A stretch of DNA of 64,000 nucleotides from Aspidiotus rigidus. Its lineage: Eukaryota > Arthropoda > Insecta > Hemiptera > Diaspididae. Below, in pieces: positions 49,501 to 61,500 of the stretch. The notes under the pieces are model-generated. The model saw nothing but the letters and a program-made list of their open reading frames with translations, was not told the DNA's origin and ran no database searches. How positions within the stretch are numbered: position 1 is the stretch's first letter; each line of letters opens with the position of its first letter. Location of the stretch: positions 4,898,001 through 4,962,000 of the forward strand of contig JAVHKY010000013.1 of NCBI GenBank assembly GCA_035079385.1, written 5' to 3'. The position numbers were made by a program, and so were the translations under genes.

Positions 49501-52500
49501 AGGATATAAGAGGTCCAATATGCAGTACACTAAATTCAACTTTTCAGTCTTCATTATTACTGAAAAATTTTATCCTGGGTGTGGTTTGACGTCATCATTG
49601 ACCTTGACCAAAATTATAGTTATCATTCATAATATTGAAGTTGAATTTAAAATAAAAGAAGTATTAATGAAAATATTAAAAAAAGATATTTTATTATTAA
49701 AGATGAAATTTTTTAATATATTTATGAAAATTTATTAAAATAAATAATTTAGAAATAAAGGATTAGATACCCTAAAATTTATTAAATATAAATTTATATT
49801 AAAGCTTTAATTGAAATTAATCAATTTGGCAATATTAATTTATAAAAGGAATCTGAATTTAACAAATTTTCATTAATAAATAACACTACTGAACAGCATT
49901 TTGTGCACATGAACTTCGACAAATGTTTCTAAAAGTATTTTTCACGTTGAACACAATGGTGTCAACCGTTTTTCTCTATCTCATCTGAGTGACGCAGGAT
50001 ATTACCCCAAAGTTCTTAAAAATACCCTAAATGCAGTTTTTCAAGGTGAATAATAACTCACTTAAATCATGAAATGAGCTCTCAATTGGATTTGACTTTG
50101 TTATATGTGTGTTCAAGAATGTTCAATTAAATTTACAACTAAATTGTTTCAGAATTAAGGGATTTATTCAAGTTTTTAGGCATCAAAGTTGAGCTTTTCA
50201 AAATTTGCTCTAAAACCCAGCTTATCATGCTTCAAATGTTCTAATTTTTGCTATGAACATTGCCAGACTTCTGGAGCATAAAAAATAAATGAAAAAAGAC
50301 GAAAAAAAAAAAGGAATAGGCCGTTTTCAGCTCTTAATTGTACTGCGTTGCGAGTCATCTACTTTTTTCATTAATTTCCTCATGTGGCAACACTGATTAC
50401 AATCTAATTTGATCGCTGCGGTTTACTGCTGATAAACTGTTGCGCTCCTTCGGATTTCATCTATTCAATACTTCTTCCCTAGATGTTAAGGTTTCACTTA
50501 ACCCACTAAACCGCAACAGTGTGACCACTGTCAACTGCACAAAATATTCTTCTCGATGATACTTTTCAATTGCAGAAAGATCTACTGGAAAAATGTATAA
50601 TTCTCTGAAACCGCTCGATCAAATGTTCTCATTTTTTCACGAATTAAAGAGGATAGTCCCACCTGTATTTTCATGTATTACTTATATAGATTAAGCGCAT
50701 TAATGACGAAATAATCACATGTTGAAGTTCCTGTTTTCATCGAATTTCCAATATTTGTACGCAAATTACAGAAAAGCTAGATGAGATACCAAAAAACGGT
50801 AAACGGCATTGAATTCAGCGCGAAAAATACTTTCAGAAACATCTTTCGTAGTTCATGTGCATTCCAAAAATTTATCATTTGTTCAGTAGTGTAATATTAT
50901 TAATTTAAAAATTTTAGTTTTATAAATTTTTATTTTATGTTAATGTTGATATTTATGATTAAATTTCAAGTTATAAATGATATTATTTTGAAAAGAAGAA
51001 GATCCTATTTAAATTTTATATTGAAAATATAATGCTTTTTAAATTGAAAGATTTATTTTCTTTAAATCTGATAAAATTTTAATAATTTAAATATTAAAAT
51101 TTATAAAAATATAATTTTTACTAATAAAAATTTTAACAAAATCTTGACACAAAAAAAAAATTAAAATAGTCAATATTTAATATTATAAAAAAAAAAATGA
51201 ATATTTATTAATTGAAGCGCTGCGTGGAAAAGGGGCCTCCGTCTAATGTATTTCTTATGGAACGGAGGCCCCTTTTCCACGCAGCGCTTCAATTAGGATT
51301 GTGTAATTATACATAGGCTTTATACTCATACAAGTACAAGCAGGAGGTCATTCGGAAATGATAGAAGATAGACTTACAAAAATCAGCGTTTAATGAGAAG
51401 AAAAATTAAGATAGTTCCGTCCAAGGCATTCAACAATTTCAACTTCGTAGGTAGGAAAGAGACGTAATTCATGACAGATTATTGAGAAGAGCGACTCTCT
51501 GCTGTCATTGCAAAAGGTGCAATGGGCGCTAATTTTTTTTTTTTAATCTTATCTGAAATACGGTGGCAATAAATAGAGAGGGTGCAGCCTCACTACAGAC
51601 TCCTTTTTTTCGAATAGAAGACTCTTGTAAGGTAAAGGAGGAACAAATGAGGAACGATATAGCACTGATATGCAAACGATAAATTTAATGATCTACTTGC
51701 TCTGAAGTCAATACGAAAGGAAATAGGGGAGGATAAATCACCCCATCCCCTCTTAGCATATCGAGGTGTAAAAGAAACACAAACACTGAAACATAAAGCT
51801 CTCACATGCACAGATGAGGCACTACCGATTTCATCCCTGTCCTCATAAGATAGCAATATGGGGTGCTGGGATCACCTTGGCCCCTCTTGTATCGTGAGAA
51901 GAAAATATGAAGCCGTATCCAGAGATTTCACCTGAATTTCACTTAATAGAATCAGTGAGAAGGTTAGCATTATACTTCAGCTTTCCAAATGTGATGATGA
52001 CGAAATGTAAGAAATGAGGATCGGAATTCTGAAGTAGGAAATGAAAGAATCGGGGTGATGGCCTTCTTACAGGCGACCAATAACTTCACTCAACCCAATT
52101 TCTTTCTTTTCGCTATTTTCGTTTTAAATAGAGCTTAATACTCGTAAGACGCGTGGATGTTTTCTTCCCATTCTCTTCCTTTTCTATTAAAACGGTATCT
52201 TCAGATTACAATTTTTGTAGACTTCAAAAAGTTTTCTCAGAACTATGTCACACTGTCACAATATCCTTTCATCAACCAGTACCACATCGTCTGCAGACCG
52301 CAAGTTGCTGACATAATTACAATAAGTTATGGAAGTGGCTTATGGCTATGGTATTATAGGTATTCAATATCGCGAGGCAACAGGTAGACGAGCAGACAAA
52401 AAATTTCAAGTCTTGAGGCCACCGTCCAAATTCTTATCCGTAAACAGGTTATTTGCATTTCTTAATTAACGTTGTTGACGAAACCGTTTCCGCCAGCAGC

Positions 52501-55500
52501 GCGCGCGAAGCGAACCACGAATTTTTTTTATGATCGCTCAATAAGGTTGCATTTTTATTTATTACATAAAAATTTTCATAATACGTGTACTACTACCGTA
52601 TTAAAATAACGATGATAAGAACGATACGTCTATAATTATGATGACTTATAATCCATCACTTTATGCGAATGCTTTAAGTGCAATAATTTGGTAAGCGATG
52701 TCGCGAAACGAGTATTAATCCACGTGCCGATAAGGAGCGTAATAAAATTTTTATAGCCGATCTCTTCTACATTCCGTGAGGCTTTTCATCATCGCGCGGC
52801 TATCTCAATTTGGAAGCGCGCGCGTTTGTATACGAAAATAATTACGAACGAATAATTTGTTACATGGAAACCTTAAATTTTTTCCAAGCCTCCGCCATTC
52901 GTGAAATTTTGTATTCTGCGGTCGTCGTTCGTCGGACGAAAGTAATTGCGGATTTTCAATTTCGCATTTAAACGATAGAAATGTTTCCCTCTCGAAGATG
53001 TCATGATAGATACGCGCGATGGCCCTGCAATAAATTAAACCGTTTACTGGAAAGGGATTCTGGTTCATTATTCTACGCACGTTTATAAATATTGCACGCG
53101 AAAATTTTCATTAATGATGGAAATTTTGCAACGAGAATATTCGACGAAAATTGTGCAAGTTCGCGCCTCAATAAGATAACTTATTATATTCAAATATTGA
53201 ACTCTTTATGGAGATTGATCGCTCATTTCATATACTTATTTAGTAGTATAGGAAACGACGGGGGAAGTGTGAATGAAAGAGTATAATGAGTATATTTCTA
53301 GATGATAATTCATGTAATCAAAACTGCTGATTCATGACGTACCTACAGACTAAAGAGATGTCAGCTCGTTGCTTTTGAAAACTTGTTTTCTTTTCCCGCT
53401 TGTGAGATATTATGTCGTGTGTGATGACGAAAGATGATTTCGATAATCGCACGGCGATTCTCGAATGAAATAATTACCCTGACATTATAAAAATACTTAG
53501 GCTAGGTACAGTAGCGATGAGCTCACAAATAAAGTGACATTTCGTGTTACGAGCTAGTCGAATCAGACAATGCCGCGCGAAAGTCTTTGATAGCTCTTCC
53601 CGACATCTGACGACGTCGCCGCCGATAAAACGATGGTAAATTCTCGGTATACGCTGATAATTACCTCGTAATTATAATAGCTTACAAAATCTTCTGAGTC
53701 AACTCGAAGATTTGTATGGGTTAGGAATTCACCCTGATTTATCAGCTGATGTTGCTCATTACTTTATCTCCCATCCGTATACACTCGTCCCTGATCTGAA
53801 AGTGTCAAGGACGATAATACTTCCAAAATATACAACTCATTGTGATTTTGGGACACGATTAAATATTCGTGAGACGATTGAAGTTGAAAAATCGAAATTT
53901 TTCAGATGGTAATCATTTGGTATCTACGATCAAATTATGTTTTTGTTCATGTCCTCATTTTAGAGACTCTATAAAAATGTTGTAATTTAAAAAAGATGGT
54001 TTGATTCGCTTCGTCACAGTTGAGCTCTCAGATGATTTAGAAAGATTTAAACGCCCGGTTTCAACCTATTCTTATCAAACTGGCCTCTCTTGTGGGTAAA
54101 TCTTGAAATTTGTTTCTATCACGGGTTTCTATAAATCGAAAATTTGGCGAACAAAATTATTTTTCTTCGGAAATAGAACGAAAAACGTGAAAAGAACATT
54201 TCTTTTTGTCACTAAGAAAATGAATAAATAGAAAACTTTTTTTCATTCATTTACGAGCTTATTCGAACGTGTTATCAGCACAATGAAAAAGTGTGCGCAT
54301 ATACTTAATAGAGATGCGCGGCCGCCCCCTTCTATTCTTTTCAGTCACAAGTCAACCAACACCTCTCTGCTTATCAGCGACATTTTCCCAGATAACCCTC
54401 CTTAACATGACCCTCTAATGACGTCATATCCTGATGATATCACGCCCTCTTCAAAGGGCTGACAAGTCAATCACAAATGGTTAAAGACTTCTGCCATAGA
54501 GCCGTGCAAAATATGCAATAAATAATTGACGTATGTCAGGAAAATTTTTCTGATAACAATGTTGAGAAAAGGGTCTAATGCCGATGAAATTATTTCTGTA
54601 TAATCACTATTTATCATTGAATTGAACATAGTCAAATCTTTTCTCTGGATCGTCGTTTTTGATAACAGAGCTCCCATACGTCAATTATTATTTTTTGTAC
54701 GGTAGCGTACAAAAATGAATTGACGTAGATTCAAAAACAACAATCGCCGAAACGAGGTCTTTCGCGCAACTCGTTGTCGTGTTAGTAATGAAGCTTTGTA
54801 ATCACCCACCACTACTATCACTATCGAATGCATAAATTTTTTCTCAAAAATGTTGTATTGGTTTTTGATTGTTTGATGCAGTACTGCAACATCCAGCAAT
54901 GGTGTAGTTAAAGTGAATGACGTAGCTAAAACACATCATGGTCGCGTGCTGTCACAGAGTACGTGCTGTCTATTTACAAAACTTCAATTCGCATGAGGAC
55001 ACAAAGTAGGCGCCCTCTATGAAAACTGTGGTGGCCATTTTTGGAAGCTGCCTGAAAAGGGGATGTTACAGAAAATTGTTGAAATCTTAATTTTTTTCTT
55101 CTTTTAGGTTATTCTATGAATGAAAATAATAAAAAAATGCTCCTTACTACTTTTTTGTATTTTTCAATATTGACAAAGATACAGCCCGTTTTCGTTTTAT
55201 ACAGGTTTATGACAATTTTTGCCGAATCCCCTTTTCGGGCACGACTCTAGTGCACCTACAGTTGTGTCCTCATGCGAATAAGCAAAGAATACTAGTTCAC
55301 TTCGAGCTTGAAAGGCTTAAATCAAAAGTGCAACAAACGTTCAGCTCATGTTTTTTGTGTAAGCAAATACAAAAATTGTTTAGCTTGAAGTTTAGTTTGA
55401 CCTAAAACTTGAGCTTGCCGCCATTGGTTAAAATTTTTCAACATCTCCTCATGACGTCAAGCCACTCCTTGTTTTCCGAGTCTTTGAACAGTAGAACTCC

Positions 55501-58500
55501 CTAAAATGAGAATAAATTTCAGACGGACCGTGGACACAGGTATTTTCTGAGGATACACCCCCAACAAAAGTATAGTACTAGGTTCCTTATGAGAATTCAA
55601 AATGAGTCTCACACTATAGAAGTCGCAATTTATATGAAAATTTCATTTCAGTGTACCTATTTTTCAGTTCATTTTTTGATCTGGTCCTTTGTTCTCTTAT
55701 TAGGGAGCTTGAGAGCAGGTAAAATTGACAACCATTTTGTTTGTAACTTTCTGCAAGCTGACGGCTTCTTTACTGACTTTAATGTCAGTAGTAAACAAAC
55801 TACAAACACTCACACAAACACTTGACGGTCCTAGCTCTAAGGCCCTCTAGGGCGCAGTAAGTTATATACATGGTACATTATAGAGGTATTGACACAACGC
55901 AAAATTTCTGTCGCACGAACATACGGAATTCCGCTACGCTTGCAGCGATTATTTGAATACCTTCCACACCTCAACTGTGTCGGAACCTCACCGGAGGTAC
56001 CCTAAGATTGACGAAATTTTCGAGGGTTGTAAAAGATGAAGCAATTCACCTAAGAAGACAACTTTTTTTCAAATAAGTAGAGCATAGTGAGTTGCCTATT
56101 TGTACCCAGTTTCAGATTTTTAGGTTAATACCTGATTCCTCTACAAATTTTTAAAAATTGATGAATTTACGTAGTATTCATGTAGTTTTCCTGCTTAGTT
56201 ATACCTTGCAACGCTCCTAGCGTAGATTATATCAACTGACACAACTCATGCGACAATAACAAACACGTCTAATATACGTTCGTGTCAATACCTCTATAAT
56301 GTACCGTGGTTATACTTATACAAAATGGTTGTCCATTTTACCCGCTCTCAAGCTCCTCACTCTAATCTTCATCAATACCGGTATTCAGAGAAAACCTCTT
56401 TTATATTGTCTTTGAAATTATTTGAAAATTTTCTATTTGCATTTTTATGTGTTATAGACCAGGGATGGTTACGTTTATGAACTTGAACTGAAGTTCACGT
56501 TCACGTTCATTCTTTCGTTCATTATTTTCCGTGAACGTGAACGTCTAAAAAATGCACGTTCATTTTATGAACGTGTTTTTTCACTTTAAATGAGACAGTT
56601 TGCTCTTGTTGCCACCTTTATTCAAAAACAAGTCGACGTTTCGACGCACCTCGTCGTCATCATCAGGAAACGTACAGAAATAAAGTAAAATTACAAAGAG
56701 AGAGGTGACCAGATATGAACTGAAAAAAGGAAAAAGCACGACCGGAGATAAAAGTAATAATTACAATTCACGAATGAGTGACGCATAAGTGTTGGCGAGA
56801 TTAGAAGTTTCGGTCTTGAAATTTACATTGTTACATCTTAAAATATGTAGTACTTCCAACATCTTCCTCTTCTTATCATTTTTCTCACGACCAACTATTT
56901 TAATTAAGTCAAAATTAAAACTGTGCCCTGTATCACAAGAGTGAGAGGCCAAAGCAGTGCGATTACTTCGATTCTTAACATCATTCTTATGTTGGTCGAC
57001 CCTCTTCTTTAACAGTTGAGAGGTCTCCCCCACATAGAATGTATCAGGGTACACCGAACAGGGAACCTTGTATACAACACCAGAATTTTTCAAGGTGGGG
57101 TTTGGGTCTTTAGTTTTCGAAAAGAATTTTTCTCTTAAGGTGTTGTAACTGCCGAAAGAAATACAATTTTGGTTATCCAATTTCTGCAGGATCTTACGAA
57201 TAATCGCGCTGCTTGGACCTATAAACGGGATCGAGAAATATTTCTTATTAGTTAAACATGAATTATTAATACTAGTAGGGTCACAATACACAATATTCTT
57301 AATAAACTTAGAGGGATAGCCGTTTTCACGTAGCGTGTCACAAAATTCGGTCATAATTTGGTCATGAAATTTAGGATTAGAGTTCGAAAGGTAACGGTTC
57401 ATCAGATTTTTGGCAGTGTTGGATTTTACATGTAAGGGTTGATTTGAAAAATAGTTAATAAGTCTACCCGTGTGGGTAGGTTTTTTATATAAATTAAAAA
57501 TGGGGGTGGGGTTGTTTTCACATCTAACGATTGTGAGATCTAAAAAATTTATTGATCGGTTTTCTTCTTTTTCGACGGTAAATTTAATTCTGCTGTCAAA
57601 GTTGTTCAAACATTCTAAAAGATCGTCACAAATGCTTTCATTCACGAAAAACAGACTGTCGTCCACATACTTGGTCTTGAAGCTGATCCTGGAACCAAAA
57701 GTACCATCCAATGAGGCGAACAGTTTGTCGAGTACCAGTTCCGCTACAATTGGGGAGAGGGGGCTGCCCATAGCTAGACCCTCTATTTGTAGCTTTCACA
57801 GAGTATCCAACGTGTATTGTTTGCAACTCACCTACGTTACCAGCGAAGTAGGAAGTTTTGAAGTATTATTTGAAAATGTATCTGCGGTTCTTTATTTTTC
57901 TGGTTTTCAAATCTGAATGTAAGATTGAAGTGTTGAACTGTGAATTTCAATTATGGAGCATTTTTTTGTTTACAAATCCAGTCGGTAATTGGGGGTAAGA
58001 TTGACAATTTTAACGGGCTGTGAAAGTGGATGGGGACCTTGTGACAACATGATAACTCAGTCTATTGAGCCTAAATGAATAAAATTAAACCCAATAATTT
58101 ACTGATTCCAGATTCTATGGTGACGACAATGAATCAAATACTGCGCAAATGAATTGTGAACAAATCACGCTGAATGCTAAAGCTGCGTCCCTTTGAAATG
58201 TAAAAAAACTTATCCTGTGTCAATTCCCATAAAGATCACATAGTGTTCACAAAAATGCAAATATTTCAAAAATGAACGTGTATATTAAAGATGAGTGGAC
58301 TATATCAAAGTTCTTCGATACACTTAATTTATAGTTCTTTGATCTTTTGCAATGGTATGAAGGAAAAGCTCTTTAACAACAAAGTAATAAAACTGCAAGA
58401 TGGAGCTAAATCAGCTATTGGTCGAAAAAATGTGAACGAACAATGCAGCCTTTAAATAGCAAAGCAAACTAAGAGATAATGAACCGCCATGATATCTAAA

Positions 58501-61500
58501 ATTAAGTCTCCATCAGCAGATGGCTACATCAACATTACATCCAATTTTTCTATTCTTTGATGACGCCGTTGCACATTGATGCCGTAAAAAACTTGTATGC
58601 AAAGCTAGCCATCAGCTGGAAACCTAATTCTAAACAACATCGCGGCCTATTGTATTGCTCTTCTTCAGTGTCTTTTGTAAACACAAATGACAAGCGCTTC
58701 AGATCAGAGGGTGGTATGCACGTCAGTTGTTTATGAATGAATAAGATCCGGCCGAATATTCAATAGGGAGATTAGAAATCTCTATGGAGGGGTGGAAGAT
58801 TCAATATGAAGTCTGACGTACGAGATTTGAGAGAAAAATGTGAGGGAAAGGGCACAGGGTGATAGATTAATCTCGATCCAACTTAGGAACCGCCTGTGCC
58901 GGCTCATTGGCCGCGAGCAGTTCTTTAGTTGGATCGAGCATAAAAATTGAGGAAATGAAGCTGTGCGTCAATTTTATCTATAATAAACGACGATGCGATA
59001 GAGTCGTGAGTAATATAGGATTGATTTTATTTTTCCAAAACAAACTTTGGCTTTTAACAATAGATTCTGAAAAAATTGTCATTAACGTATAGTGCGGGAT
59101 TGTAAGGGGAAATGTGAAATATTGGTTCTTAGCGTATAAAAACGAAAATTTTGAAACGACTGTTGGTACCTACATTCAATTAGTTTTTGTTTTTACATTT
59201 TATTTTCATTCAACTTCTGCCTAGGTACCAAAGTAAATCGCTTTTAGTATCAATATACAAAACGTGTCATTAAAAATAATCTATGTAATTGACGTGCGGT
59301 GCTATAGAGGTAAAATATGTGTTTTTGATAGGTACGGTACGTTGGGCTCTTAGAAATTTTATCATTAGTAAAATGTACCCTACAATTTAGGTAATAGCCT
59401 AGATATATCTCATTTTGGTAACTGAGAAGTGAGAACAGCGCGGACAGACGAAACGATCACCGCCTTCATGATACATCGAAAGAGACAATAAATCAGATTG
59501 TTTCGACACCGCTTTTTTGATCTATTTTACGGTTCACTTTAGATCATGGAGTGAAAGAACTTATTTAAGACATAATCTACCGATCTCACAATTTGATAAG
59601 AATCGTATTTATCATAAAAGTAAATGTCAATCACTCAAGGCAAGTTGAGTCATGATTTTTTTTTTTTTTGACGGTGCTTCTCTATTTTTATAATCGTAAT
59701 AAAAACTAATAGGCTCATGATTGTTGTGTTAATGGTGTTATTTGGTACGAACGGATTCACCGTCCATGAATAATTAGAGGATACTCATTTTCTTATATTG
59801 CAGAGGTCGTCGACCCCACAAGTACGCAACTTTGATCAACTAGTGTTCACTTATAGGTTTTGAAGAGGAACTGAACAATAATTTGATGGATTTATCAGAA
59901 GCCAAATGACGTAAATGATGACGTTACGAACCAGATTACTATCCTTGTACCGTAGGAAAGGGGATAAATGGTGCCAAAAGCGGATTGTATTCGAGAATAT
60001 CAGGATAAAAGTCGAAAACAATAAAATATTAAAAATCTTGCCCCAAAGAGCGAAAATTTTATGAGAATATTTCGTTTCAAAAATTATTTTCCAAAGCTTC
60101 GTAGCCTTTCAAAATATCTTTGAAAAATTGATTTCGGGGGACTAGAACGTGTATCAAAAACATTTACCCAGATGTTTGGGGTCGAGATTCATAATACCTT
60201 GTTCAAAACCTAGCCTTTTTAACAGAATCTGCCTTTGACTCTGGAAATATTTCTATTCGCCTTCCTTGTACACTTATTGCTTTTTTATTGAGGTCATTTT
60301 TCGAGATTTGGTTCGGAGCTGTACAAGGAATAAGGGCTTGAAATATCATGGAGCTGTAAAATATTTCTATTCGCCTTCGTTGTACACTTATTGCTTTTTT
60401 ATTGAGGTCATTTTTCGAGATTTGGTTCGGAGCTGTACAAGGAATAAGGGCTTGAAATATCATGGAGCTGTGAGCTTCTTGAAGAGGATACTTTGGAAAA
60501 GAGTTTCTAGCACTCTGAGTTGTGGGGTGTATTTAAGAGATTAGGGGGCGTACGCAAAGAAGGAGGAGGAGTGTTTTGAGCGTTTAAATACCTCAAAATT
60601 TCCCGAAATTTTCAAAATAAGAGGCTGCATAGTTCTCAGAAATTGTTTCTCCTTTTTTTTCCTCCCCAGGTAGGTATAAGTATATTGTTGATACTGTCTT
60701 AAAAAATTTTTAGAGCCCCTGAAATTTTTCGAAGTACGTCGCTGTAGAAAATGAGGTATAGAAGCTTTTTCATTTAATAAAATTCTGTGACTTCGTGAGA
60801 ATTTTTTGATGATTTATTTTCAATTTTTCTTTTCATTTTTTTCCTTCCTTCTTAAATTCCATGTAAAAATCTAAACTATTTATTATTAAATCTCCACCAG
60901 CAGAACTTGCCAGACTTGTCAAAAAAGTGTCTCTATCTCTTGTCACTAGTGTAAAGTGTTAGATTAATATAATAATATTGAAATCAATACGCGTGTTTGA
61001 TAGATATCGAAACTCAAGATAACCATTCATCCAGGGGCAAAACTAGGAGGTGGCACTGTGGTAATTGTCACACGCACTGTTCTAAACGGAAAGCAAAACA
61101 ACCAGGCCAAATTTGGTGGGGAAAAACCAAAAAACATACTTTACACATCGGTAAAATGAGAGAAATGATATAATCCCAAACTGTCCTTTGAGAATAGGAG
61201 GACCGTCTCAAACGAGGACGTAAGAACTGAGATACGCCACATGCACAAGAATACCAAGTCCCGACACTGCTTTCATCTCACGAGTTTCCGAATGAATTAG
61301 ATTTTCCATAATTTCCGTGCTATGGAACCAGTCATAGGTTTGACGGAATTGTTCGTAATGGGTATCGATACAAGTACTGCATATTTCCACGAGGACACCC
61401 ACCAATCCAAGTAAGCAGTTCAATCATCAGCACAGTAGATTCTAAATTAAACTATCTAATTTTAGATAAATAAATATTTACTGAATAATTTTATAAGTCA

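Noticed and set aside
56460..56590. CGTTCACGTTCA-type repeats as a possible CRISPR-like or regulatory array
   Set aside because: Units are irregular variants of GTGAACGT without spacers; a degenerate simple repeat beside the Penelope element.
57470..57916. Plus-strand frame of 148 codons over the Penelope element
   Set aside because: Antisense of the reverse-transcriptase frame, which has clear YVDD and GIY-YIG motifs.
61208..61423. Minus-strand frame of 71 codons with hydrophobic and Cys residues below the first CRAL-TRIO exon
   Set aside because: Does not match the CRAL-TRIO domain continuation or any receptor family I can name; no splice phase connects it.
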